Shown: one piece after another, positions 53,048-62,569 of the stretch | How positions within the stretch are numbered: the stretch's first letter is position 1 | Layout: each line of letters begins with the position of its first letter | Source of the DNA: Fistulifera solaris | Taxonomy: Eukaryota > Bacillariophyta > Bacillariophyceae > Naviculales > Stauroneidaceae | Direction: 5' to 3' | Length of the DNA: 64,000 nucleotides | Assembly (NCBI GenBank): GCA_030295235.1 | Contig: AP026126.1 | Coordinates: forward strand, 1,054,001 to 1,118,000 | Program-made: the position numbers and the translations under genes | Notes under the pieces: model-generated | What the model was told of the DNA's origin: nothing | The model's input: the letters and a program-made list of their open reading frames with translations, nothing else | Database searches by the model: none

Positions 53048-54112
53048 TTAAGGAAAGTTGGGAACAGTTGCGCAGTTTCCGGTGGGGCTGCCGTCACAAA
53101 TGAGAGTTGGGTTGTTCCAGGCGGTGCGGCGACCATCAGGAGTGATAAGGAGCGTACGGACAATGGCCAGCAAGTCATCTAGCTGGGTGAACCGCGCCTC
53201 AAGCGTCGCTTCGATTGCGTCAAGGCGACTGTTCACAAGGGCCTCAACTTGATCGAAGCGCTCATACACGTTGGTAAAACCAGTCGAAACGGCAGAGCTT
53301 AGGGTAGCAAGATCGCTATCGACGGAGTCAAAGCGGGCGTATGTAGTATCGAACCCAACGGCGACATTGTTTGTCAACGTCGTGATTGAAGCGTCGACCG
53401 TGTTGAAGCGAGTGTTTACGGTGGCTTGGAAGGTACTGATGGCCGCATCAATGTTGCCAAAGCGGGTCGTTGCCGTCGTTTCAAACGTGTTAACTTGCGA
53501 AATCAAGTTGCAGGTCTGTGTTAGTATCTTCTGTGAGTTCTCAAAGGCCGCCTGAATCTCGGTGGAGTCAATGCCGCCATCGTGGACGTTAAGCGATTCT
53601 ACTGTCGATTGTGTAGCAGAAAGGGAAATTTGCGCTAGGTTGTCTGCGACAGGAATACCAGTTGCTGCTGCGGCAGCGTTGAGGGCAGTAAGATATCCAA
53701 TGAAGAGTGCTGCGTAGGCATCCCCGTCCGAACGCTTCTTCTTGCCCCCAAACAAATAAGGCCCCTCAACAGCAGCCATAAGCGTATCGTAACTAGTCCC
53801 GGAACCTGAATCATCCGCGAATTCCGGACTGAAACTTGCCTGGCATGTCGGTGCTGCCAATTGACGACCATAGCCGGGGACAGCGGACTCCTGCCGAGAC
53901 TGGCTAGGTGTTCTCTCCTTGATCTCATTGACGCGCAGATACTTGGAGTCACTTGTTGTAGACACTAGAAGTCGGCCACTCGCAGCTGCTGCTGCGGTGC
54001 ACATGGCGTCAATTCCAGTCTGGCCCTTGTAAATTTTTATCATTGTAACACAGAGATCATCTGTCTCGAGAGGCTTCGGGTGGAACCAAAGATTGCATGC
54101 CACATGCCACAT
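53048..54112 (-). CDS. Fibre-like coiled-coil protein with F-x2-[IV]-D repeats
   Basis: A 354-residue frame from ATG 54112; in-frame ATGs at 54040 and 54004 are alternatives. Residues 1-150 have no recognised fold but contain an Ala-rich stretch. From about 200 to 310 there is a regular array with the pattern [RG]F-x2-[IV]-D-x2-[IL]-x2-L (RFGNIDAAISTF, RFNTVDASITTL, RFDSVDSDLATL, RFDQVEALV, RLDAIEATL, RFTQLDDLL), giving a long, low-Lys coiled coil with many Thr/Ser and no Pro. This resembles trimeric stalks of phage fibres and adhesins more than cytoskeletal coiled coils. The C-terminus (CDGSPTGNCATV) has two Cys. No clear signal peptide. Confidence 0.65.
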   Translation of the reverse strand: MWHVACNLWFHPKPLETDDLCVTMIKIYKGQTGIDAMCTAAAAASGRLLVSTTSDSKYLRVNEIKERTPSQSRQESAVPGYGRQLAAPTCQASFSPEFADDSGSGTSYDTLMAAVEGPYLFGGKKKRSDGDAYAALFIGYLTALNAAAAATGIPVADNLAQISLSATQSTVESLNVHDGGIDSTEIQAAFENSQKILTQTCNLISQVNTFETTATTRFGNIDAAISTFQATVNTRFNTVDASITTLTNNVAVGFDTTYARFDSVDSDLATLSSAVSTGFTNVYERFDQVEALVNSRLDAIEATLEARFTQLDDLLAIVRTLLITPDGRRTAWNNPTLICDGSPTGNCATVPNFP

Positions 54113-54424
54113 CGAAGTCAGGATTCAACAGTCAACCCCTTTAGTAGATAGACTTTCTGTGGAAGCTGGAAGCAAAGAATCTCCACTCATCAGGATCCAA
54201 GAGTCTACTCTTCAGCGTTTCGCATCTCGCATCCCGAGTCTGACTGCAGAATGCATGCCATGTTCATTTGTCATGGCTAAAAACTAAAGCGAAAGTGTCA
54301 TATAGTACATAGTACTTTCCATGACTATTATTAAGTGGAGCAGTGGAGCGGCCAATGGAGCCGAGCCCCGAGGAGCGAGGCGCGAATACAAAGTAATTAT
54401 GCCTCGATGGATTATCCATTATCC
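54113..54424. other. Intergenic, left flank of the transposon
   Basis: A 312-bp stretch upstream of the fibre-like gene. It ends with a duplicated ATTATCC (54411-54417 and 54418-54424), the second being the transposon target-site copy. Confidence 0.5.
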
Positions 54425-54467
54425 CAAAGGAGTATATGTTCCACAGGGATGTTCGTTCGTCGCCACC
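54425..54467 (+). repeat. Left terminal inverted repeat
   Basis: Exact reverse complement of 55277-55319 over 43 bp. Similarity stops at 54468. Confidence 0.9.
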
Positions 54468-54619
54468 CGTAATTTTTTTTTTGTACACGCTCTCCTTTTT
54501 TGTCGAGTCATGAATCCAGTCGTGAACTCGAAGTCATCGCAGATACTGTAGAACCACACCGTTTTTTTTGAAAACATCCATTGCAGTTCGTACCATATTA
54601 ATATCTTCCAAAAGGAAAA

Positions 54620-55112
54620 ATGAGCAACGTTGATGAAAGTGTCTTGCCAGGAGATGTTGAAAATCTTGACGTTGACTGGGATTTAGTGGCCCGATTTGCT
54701 GATGATGCGCATATACGCCACCAAACACCTGAAGACAGCACAGACGACGCTGTCGTAGACGCGACGTCGCCATCAGTCGCAAAAAACAGCCTTACTAGCT
54801 CTTACCAACGATGTATGCTAAACAATTCAGTAACAACGCTCCTTTATTTATCTTTACTTTGCTAAACATATTTTTTTGTTTCCCGTAGCTACCACAAAGT
54901 CCCTTGCTTATGGGATTTGTGTTTCTTGTCTGGGAGCGACTCCTCCAAAATTCGCAGACATTGAACGACGATATCAACATTGTGCAATGGGGAGTTGCAT
55001 CCGCCGAGGTGTGAGAATTAATCTTTTTATCTCAAAGATTGATTTACACTCCTGGCGGATGCAACTCTCAATTCTCATCACCAAGGTATCAATGCCCGAA
55101 GATGGGCCATGA
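54620..55112 (+). CDS. Hypothetical Cys-containing protein inside the transposon, two exons
   Basis: Exons 54620-54812 and 54889-55112 join in phase across a 76-nt GT-AG intron with a T-rich tract before the acceptor; 138 residues. The first half is acidic (SVLPGDVENLDVDWDLVARF). The second half has CVSC, then QHC-x3-SC, a possible zinc-binding cluster, ahead of a basic stretch (IRRGVRINLF). The 3' end of the frame is built from an inverted repeat. It could be the remnant of a transposase or captured host gene; no catalytic DDE motif is visible. Coding status is uncertain. Confidence 0.45.
54992..55067. repeat. Internal hairpin of the transposon
   Basis: Arms 54992-55026 and 55034-55067 are complementary at about 85 percent, with 14 exact bases at the base of the stem (GAGTTGCATCCGCC) and a 7-nt loop. 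Confidence 0.8.
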
Positions 55113-55276
55113 CGCCGCAATGTTTCGAGATGAATGAAATTGAAAAATAAAATCCGAGCTCGCGGTGAGCTCGCGGTGTACACAAAGCAATCACAGTCCT
55201 TCATCCGGCACTCGGGTAGCGTGTACGATAAGCCACCCTGGCCGGAAAGCACGGCGTATCACGTGAATTGACGGAC

Positions 55277-55319
55277 GGTGGCGACGAACGAACATCCCTG
55301 TGGAACATATACTCCTTTG
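55277..55319 (-). repeat. Right terminal inverted repeat
   Basis: Exact partner of the left TIR; followed by the target-site copy ATTATCC at 55320-55326. Confidence 0.9.
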
Positions 55320-55438
55320 ATTATCCTGAGCAGCATTGATGTATTTAGATCAAGAACTCAACTCATTTTTTTCAGATCCGTTTTTTTGTGATACCAGGTA
55401 CTCAGATATCCAACAACAAATCTTGTGTTTTCCCCGCC

Positions 55439-55570
55439 ATGAAATTCTACTTGTTCCTTGCCCTAGCATTACTTCGAAAGGCTTCTTCGGTGTCTTCTCA
55501 GTGCGAAGAACTCATTTCTTGCCTCGATAAGATTACCGGAAAAGGTCTCTTATCAAACGCAAACCACTAA
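55439..55570 (+). CDS. Possible small secreted peptide
   Basis: A 43-residue frame from ATG 55439 with a signal-peptide-like start (KFYLFLALALLRKASSVSS) followed by QCEELISCLDKITGKG and a stop. It lies right beside the transposon and may be a truncated or unspliced first exon. Low confidence. Confidence 0.3.
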   Translation: MKFYLFLALALLRKASSVSSQCEELISCLDKITGKGLLSNANH

Positions 55571-55598
55571 GACACTCGTGCAACCATACCTGCCTTGT

Positions 55599-56573
55599 TC
55601 ACAAAGTGTCCTTGATAAACGCAAACGCTGCTGCAGCTCTTTCGGCAGGGCTTTTGGGCGTGTAGCTTGGTGACTGATTAAGCATATCGATTATTTCCTG
55701 ATAAGACGGTTGACCATAATCAAACAAACGTCCCCCATCCCGCCTATTCCGCGGCTGCTCGTTCCATTCCCCCCAGCGGTGTTTTTGTAAACGGCTTTTC
55801 ACCTAAAATCTTCCAGTCGACGTCACCATTAACAAGTTCTTCCCGTAGATAAACTCTCCACGGCTTGTTGTGATTGTGCAAGATGCGTACCGACTCCCCT
55901 TCACAGATCAAGTTGGTTAGCGAAAAGGTAGGCTGGTAAGATTCCGCATATCGTGCACTCGATTCATCAATTCCAAAGAATCCACCAAAATCTGACTGCC
56001 GACGCCATTGCGGATTCACCAACACCAAATTCCGTTTAGGTCCGACTTGCTCATCCAACGATCGAATGGCTTTGACGCATTCGGCCGTGGGTAGTAGCAC
56101 GAAGACGCAATCGTTCGCCGCCGATTCCGCTTGTCCCATCCACGCGTAGACACCGTCACTGGTATCCAAGCATACTTTTGAATCGCCACCAGATCCAATA
56201 TACCGAGACCTGCCATGATCTGTTCCACCATCGGGGCGGCCGCTTCCATCATTTGACGGGCGCCACCCGGCCAGTCATCGAGATCAGTTGCGCCGATGAC
56301 GGGTAACAAGAGTCGTATGGCATGCCGAACGGTGCCGTCGGCGGCAGCGAGTTGAATGCTTTGTACGCACTGTCGGACTTGATCGTCGACGGAAGTGGGT
56401 AGGCGTCCCGTTACCAAAGAGGAGAGTTCAAGGTCATTCTTTTCATCACTACTATTGTTGCGAGATGATTCTCGAGTGACAATCAACTGTCGACGACGGT
56501 GAAACGGCCGCAGATTAGGTTGAAATCCTCGTGCTACTGCAGCTAAACCTGATAGTAACAAGAGTAGTTTCAT
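55599..56573 (-). CDS. Plastid DUF1995 protein, two frameshifts
   Basis: From ATG 56573 about 324 residues. The signal peptide (LLLLLSGLAAVARG) is followed by FQPNLRPF, the plastid +1 Phe. The DUF1995 domain is clear: VDDQVRQCVQSIQLAAADG, RLLLPVIGATDLDDWPGGARQM and, after correction, DTSDGVYAWMGQAES and NLVLVNPQW. DUF1995 proteins are plastid or cyanobacterial; one plant member (LPA3) helps photosystem II assembly. One base is missing at CC 56209-56210 and one is extra in TTTTT 55782-55786. The gene is divergent from the dehydrogenase-like gene at 57126 and shares a promoter region with two palindromes. Confidence 0.8.
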
Positions 56574-57125
56574 TTTGCTTTTGATGTCACTGAAAGTTGT
56601 TTTGATAATATAAAAATGAAACATCTCACTTGATGTCGTCATAACGCAGCGCATAGCAACAACCAACAACTTTTTTAAAAATAGTAACCCGGAATCTTCT
56701 ATCGGGAGTGACTGACTTCCAGTCATGATTGCCATGAACCAACACTTTGAGAAACAGTAAAACCATGCATTTCACGAAATGAGAGCGTTGTTGGCTGCAT
56801 CTGCAAGCTGCTGATTGACTTTGTAAGTGTAGCTGATAATCAACTTTTGGTCTCATAAATAATTTGAAATTCCGAAGAAACGCGAAAGACAATTATTTGT
56901 GCAGCACGCACAAAAGGATCGTTATCTTCTCATGACTGAAATTCAGTCGTGGATAAGGTTACTCAACGTCGAACCGCGCGCACCAACACGCGTTTTCATT
57001 TTTCATTACTTTCTACTCCGGGTAGAACATTTTTTCCTGCGCAATGTAGCTTGTGCTTTCAAATAAAACGACAAAGCGGCGACAAGTAATACTATATTTT
57101 CCATTTTACATCGATAATAGCAACA
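56574..57125. promoter_or_regulatory. Bidirectional promoter region with two dispersed palindromes
   Basis: This 552-bp spacer separates two divergent genes with plastid or secretory presequences. Palindrome copies lie at 56710-56728 and 56931-56951; the second is the best copy in the window (CATGACTGAA-A-TTCAGTCGTG). Confidence 0.6.
56931..56951. repeat. Best copy of the dispersed palindrome
   Basis: Arms of 10 bases around a single central A, with one mismatched pair. Consensus from all copies is close to CATGACTGAAATTCAGTCATG. Confidence 0.75.
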
Positions 57126-58467
57126 ATGACACCCGTAACAATCATTTCGAGTGTACGGAGGAGAGCGCTGCTGCTTTTGCTGGTTACTCAAGCTTGGACC
57201 GCATGTTGCTTGTCCACCATCTCGTTTGAATCCTTACGAGGGAAAAACATTTTGGTCATTGGCGGATCGGGACGTGTCGGCGGCAGCGTTGTCACACAAC
57301 TCATCCAACGTGGCAGTAAAGTGTCCGTAGGAGGCACTAGTAGGGATCATTTCTCGCAAGCACAAGCTCGATGGACACGGATCTTCCCGCAATTTGATTT
57401 TCAGAATATTGCATTTCATAGAGTCGATAGAGAAGTGGCGGACTCTATTACTCCCATCATTCAGAACTATGATCTCGTCATACATACTGCAGGGCCGTTT
57501 CAAGGAAAAGTGAAAACGCCCAATGGCGTCTTGGAAGCTTGCGTCCGTGCTTCAGTGCCCTACGTGGACGTTTGTGATGATTACTGCACGGCTTCGGCGG
57601 CCAAGGCCAAGTACGCAAGTCAAGCCAAAGTGCCTTGCATCGTGTCGACTGGCACATGGCCGGGTGTTTCTTCGCTTCTGGCCAAGCAGCTGGTTCATAA
57701 AGCGCTAGTCAAAGATCCCTCTCTCCGACCGGCTAATTTAAAGGTTGACTTTGGCTTTTTTACGGCTGGCTCCGGCGGGCAGGTGTCACACTTTTAGTAG
57801 CTACCTTTCTGATTTTGGCGGAGAAGGCTTTGACTATCGTAGATGGCAGAAGAATCCCAGTTCCACCTCTCAAAGACTTTGAAAATGTAAATTTTGGAGA
57901 CATTGTTGGTGACCGAGCCATTGCGCCTCTCAACTTGCTCGAAACTGCATCCGTTCATGATTACTTGGGTGTGGGTAGCACATCGGCCAAGTTCGGTACG
58001 GCCCCCTTCCTATTGGAATACACTGCTTGGGTTGTTTGGGTCGATGGTTCCGAAAGAAGTACTGGAGAATGAACCCGTTATGCGGAAACTATCTTTGTTC
58101 AGTATGCCGATCGTTCGTCTCGTGGACTTTTTTCGCGGGAGCGACGAACGCAATTCGCGTCGATTTGAGTGCCAAAGGTCACGGCAAACTGGCGACTGCT
58201 ATTTATGCTCATGAGAACTTGGAACCCTGCGTGGGTGAAAGCATAATAGCTTTCGCTGCCGCGGCCTTGACTGAATCCGCCGTCCCGCCCGGTGTATGGT
58301 TTAGTGAGGAAGCCATAGCAGCCGGTGATGACTGTGCAGCTGTATTGCATTTGGCGAGTGTTGGAGCGCATACGTGTGTCGTGGAAGGTCTCGATTTAAG
58401 TAAAGACGACATATTCGGAAGCTCCACAAAGCAGCGACCAGAAACAAGCAAGTCAGGAAAAAAATAA
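57126..58467 (+). CDS. Saccharopine-dehydrog.-like oxidoreductase, three frameshifts
   Basis: The restored product is about 446 residues from ATG 57126. An N-terminal hydrophobic stretch (RALLLLLVTQAWTACCLS) suggests import into the secretory route or plastid. The Rossmann fold opens NILVIGGSGRVGGSVVTQLI, then DLVIHTAGPFQGK and VPYVDVCDDYCTA, as in saccharopine dehydrogenase/carboxynorspermidine reductase-like proteins. Later helices (TLLVATFLILAEKAL; SLFSMPIVRLVDFF) could bind a membrane. Shifts lie at GGG 57777-57779 (one missing), TT 58013-58014 (one extra) and TTTTTT 58128-58133 (one extra). Such proteins in plastids are known near quinone or lipid metabolism, but the substrate is unknown. 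Confidence 0.75.
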
Positions 58468-58491
58468 ATCTAGAATCAAAGAGAAGAAACT

Positions 58492-60892
58492 TTATTGCAC
58501 TTTGGATTTCAGGCTTTTCACGAGGGCACTTAGAGCTGCTGCCCCGTCGGAAGGTTTCGATGCTGCGATCGCATCATCTGCGCTAACATCCTTTTGAACT
58601 GAGCTTTTCTCGCCTTTTCTCTGTCTCTTTGCCTGGCGCCGGCGGGATTGTTCTGCAAGGATTTCGCGCATCGCCGGCGTTTCTTTGAAATTTGGATCGG
58701 TCCTGTCAATTCCGAAGCGACCGTCCTGCCCATCCAACACTGCTTTGAACCGTTCGTCTTCAACGTCAACCTTGAAGTCAGTTCCCACCGTATTCTTTGC
58801 CCGTAACTCTTCCTTACGCTTGCGAGAGCCTGTAAGCTTTTTGCCTTTATTTCTTTCAAGTCGTTCCAAATCCTTCATATTGTAGTCCTTGTGCTCATCA
58901 TCATCGCCATCACCCACAACCAAAAGCTCCAATTCAGCTTTGGATAGTGTAGGACGCTGTTCATCAACCTTATCACCCGATTCGAAGAAGCTATCACCAC
59001 CTCGACTCGCGGATGTATTGACGACACGATGGCTTTCTTTCAACTCAGCCTTTTTCTCACGTGCAGCTTGACGTCTTTCCCTTTGCTTCTGTTTTCGTTT
59101 TTCTTTGTACTTCTCCCATGGAGTCAGCTCTTCTTTAGGAGTTTCTAGTTTCGATCTGATCTTTTGCTCCAAATCCTCTTTGCCGGGTACAAAGGTAAAC
59201 TCCTTTTCTTGGTCCTCTTCGCTCTCTGACACACTCTCATCAGTCGGTACCGGGGAGTCATGCTCGAGAGCCTCGTCTTCACCAGACGAGTTGTCTGCAC
59301 TCACATTATCATCGTCGCTATCAAGCCCAAGCACTTTCCTCAAATTATCACGTTTTTCATCTGCGTTACCGTCTTCGTCTTCGTCACTGGATGCGTCTGA
59401 TGCCAAATAGGCTTTGATGTCATCGCTCTCAGCCATTGCTTCCCATGCCATCCCAGAAGAATACTTTGTCAATACGCGTTCGCGCTCTTGGTCCCCCGCC
59501 TCCCATGAACACTGAACATTAGTTTGTTGGAGAGCATTCACGATAAATTCAGGCGGAACGTAATTGCTCGGTAGGTTTGTCGCCTCATCTCTCACTGGCC
59601 GATCCTTTACCACATCAGGCAAGCTATCCATTGGAATTGCTCTCATGTCAACCGCAGCGCTCGAATGTTCGAATTCCATTCCATCTATTTCTTTATCTAC
59701 ATCGATTACAATAAAGTGAGAAATATAAAAGAATAAGCGAAAACCGGAGACAAATTATACCAAGTGACTTACATGCTTTGTCCGCATGTTCAGGCGTTGA
59801 AAATTCGACCACAGCAAAGTAGTATTTGAGCTTGGAAGCTTCATAAGCTCTTAGTTTCTCGGGATCAAACTCGGATTGAACAATTTCTTTCCTTGGTCTC
59901 GCGTCCTCTATTAGATCTCCATCGACTGGATCATCGTTCCCGTCTTGCTCCGAAGAATCCATCGAATTAGAATCGCTCCCGCTGTCCTTAGAACCGTCAG
60001 AGTCGCTCTCGTTATGATCGAAATGCTCAGAAGTATCGTGCTCGTTTGTTTGATCGTCAGAGTTACCCGTTTTGCGTTGACCATCATGTTCTGAATGCTT
60101 AACCGATGTTGCAGGCACTATAACTTTTTTCCTTTTCCACAAATCACGAGGACCAAATTGATCTTCTTCCGCTATCCGCTGCATTCCAAAATCACTGGGA
60201 TAAACACGCACCCGCTTTACAGCACCCGTTGGAGTAAAGCTGCTGACAATCGCAAAAACATCAATGGCACGCACGTGTGTCCAATCTAGATTCATCACGG
60301 CCAAGACCGATGATTCTTCATGAGTGATTTCCACTTCTTCCTGATTTTCTGGATCTAAAATACCCGCCGAGCCGTATAGTCGGTCCTCACTTGCATCTCC
60401 AGAAACGTCAGAATCAGAATCACTGTCATCATCTTCTTCATCCTCCGCGTCGTTGTCTGACGAGGAGACATCGATCTGACCTCGCGAAAGGGCAGTCAAG
60501 AAAGCAATGCGAGAAGCAGGATCCTCAATTTTTTTGACGGATTCTCCTTCTTTCGAAGAGCTGGACGAGGAACTGCTTGTCGAGTTATCATCATCGTCAG
60601 CATTCGACCTTTGTTGTTCACGTTTTGCCGACTCCTCTTTCCCCTCGTCGTTGTCTTGTACGACGTAGAATGCACTAAGCTCATCTTTCGTTGATTTCTT
60701 CTCCTTTCGACCATACTTGTCTTTCAGTTGCAATTGAAACCGAGGGTCTGTTAACACTGATGCAAAGCGTTCATCCAAGACAACTTTGGAAGCCTTTTCC
60801 TTGTGCTGACGAAATTGAGGTTTCGACGCGTCGAAGCGATCTTCGGTTTGGTCATCCTTTTTCTCCGCTATCTTTTTGTTGCGTTTCCCCAT
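58492..60892 (-). CDS. ESF1: Pre-rRNA-processing protein ESF1, two exons
   Basis: Exon 1 (59773-60892) and exon 2 (58492-59696) join across a 76-nt intron in phase, giving 774 residues. The N-terminus has DERFASVLTDPRFQ, and an RNP-like domain spans SVLAVMNLDWTHVRAIDVFAI to YYFAVVEFSTPEHADKAY, finishing across the splice with KEIDGMEFEHSS and DMRAIP. The C-terminal NUC153-type block is VDVEDERFKAVLDGQDGRFG. Highly acidic stretches lie between. ESF1 is a nucleolar factor for 18S rRNA maturation. No frame errors. The stop is 24 bp from that of the convergent dehydrogenase-like gene. Confidence 0.92.
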
Positions 60893-61271
60893 CCTCGATA
60901 ACTGCCGAGCAGCGATTTTATAAGATTCTAGGTGCTATAATTGTAATTGAATAGGCAAGATGATTCATCTAATCATCGTCGACAAGGAAAAGAGAAAAAA
61001 GTGAAATTATCCACCCGAGAAAAGTTTGGTTGGTCTCCCAATTACAAGTATACCGATGACGCGGACAGACGTTTGGTGACTGTTTTCCGTCTACTTTTTA
61101 GAGTTTCATACTGGTACTTTGTAATCACGCGCTAGGTTTTAAAAATGGGAGTAATACCAGGTAGAGCATCTCGCCAACACACCTTTGTTCATTACTCCGT
61201 AAAATTAATGATTTGCATTCATATCATTTCGAACAACATAAACTTATTTGCTAAAGAATGAAGCCGTAACC
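60893..61271. other. Intergenic, ESF1 promoter region
   Basis: A 379-bp spacer upstream of ESF1 and downstream of the acetyltransferase gene. Nothing specific seen. Confidence 0.4.
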
Positions 61272-62184
61272 TTATAGGTCAGTCCACATCTCGGATGGAG
61301 CAATGTTCGACTTAACTAATGTCAGACCAGCACTGGAAGCCTTAGGGATTCCAAAAACTTCTTCAAGTATCTCGTGCGCTTCCTCCTCGGAACTCAAATG
61401 ACGAATTTCAATGGTGGGCTCCCCAAATTCCGCAAACCGTGGGGGACCAGTGACTTTAAACCGGTTTCCAGCCAAAGTGTATTTCTTATCCCTCGTCAAC
61501 TTTGCCACGATTAACTTTTTTCGAAAAGATACTCTCGGGGTGTAAAACACTCTGCAATCCGGCTTGAAAGTCTGACAACGATGGCGACGGACTTAAGTGC
61601 GATGCCGAATGGCTCCATCGCAGTCTTGGAATCATGCGACCTTCCTTTTCCCAATATAGGTAGACAAAGTCTCCGTCCCGAACTATTTGACTTTTCATGC
61701 CTTCGGGCGTAACCTGTATTTTTGCAAAGAATTCGTCATCGTATCTGAGCGGATGAAGAGAGGGCTCGCCAAAGCCAACATCGACAAAGTAAAGGGACGT
61801 TTTTGTAGTCCCTTCCTCAGTCACCTCAATACATTGAACCACCAAGATAAGGTGAGAAGCTTCTTCTGATTTGGGAGTACCATCCTCGAATAGAACAGTT
61901 CCTGGAACTCGTGTTACTTTGTAACCGATCTCCTCCAACCAGTAGCTCAGCAAGCCATTCAACTCAAAGCAGAAACCGCCTCGTCTGTGCTCCATTAACT
62001 TCGAAACAGTAGCCTCCACGTCAAGACTAGGAAGTTGTAAGCCGACACCGTGCTGAGAGGTGTTCTCGAATGGTATGTTTGCCAAGTGCGCTTCTTGCAC
62101 ACGGCAAAGATTCTCGTACGTCGGAACAGAGAAGTCTAAAGATTGCAGGCCGAGACGAGTCACGTAGAGCGGTGTCAACTTCAT
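61272..62184 (-). CDS. Arylamine N-acetyltransferase, frameshifted
   Basis: The ATG at 62184 gives about 303 residues after correction. The catalytic triad is in place: Cys in EHRRGGFCFELNGLL, His in SHLILVV, and Asp in FVDVGFGEPSLHPL. The N-terminus has NIPFENTS, also a family mark. The enzyme moves acetyl from acetyl-CoA to arylamines or hydrazines in the cytosol. One extra base in TTTTTT 61516-61521 separates the final domain (LIVAKLTRDKKYTLAGNRF). Nothing in the sequence tells the substrate. NAT genes in diatoms may have bacterial ancestry, but I cannot test that here. Confidence 0.88.
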
Positions 62185-62569
62185 AGTACTGCGACGAGTT
62201 GAATTCAAAATTGAAATATTTTGTGAGCTTGATTCTTTTCAACCGTCAGGAAGGGAAACGCTCGGCGAACTGTCAGGAAAATCGGAACGAGTTTTTGTGG
62301 GGGGAAGTTCGTGGGCATTCTCAAAGGTTCATGAAGTAAACTACAAAGGGATACTGGTTCATCACTAGGACCTGCAAATCCGTATTTCAGGGCTAGCCGT
62401 ATGTATTGTATTCTTGAGTTCCAACAATGAAGTAGAGTCTAGAGAGTAGATGGATCATACGGAAAAGTCATTATTATGAGTTATGAGTTATTCGTCTATG
62501 AGCTATGGTAGCAAACAATGATACCGGGTTAATGAACCTCAGTTCAGCCGAAAAGAACAAAAGTGTGAT
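62185..62569. other. Intergenic, nothing recognised
   Basis: A 385-bp spacer between minus-strand genes. It has a TTATGAGTTATGAGTTA tandem near 62475 and nothing else of note. Confidence 0.4.

Larger units (their letters stand above)
54425..55319. mobile_element. 895-bp DNA transposon (non-autonomous), 43-bp TIRs, 7-bp target-site duplication
   Basis: Perfect terminal inverted repeats of 43 bp lie at 54425-54467 and 55277-55319; both begin CAAAGGAGTATATG. The element is flanked on both sides by ATTATCC (54418-54424 and 55320-55326). It carries one short two-exon gene and an internal 35-bp hairpin, but no recognisable transposase, so it should need a trans-acting partner. I cannot assign a superfamily from the 7-bp duplication. 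Confidence 0.85.
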
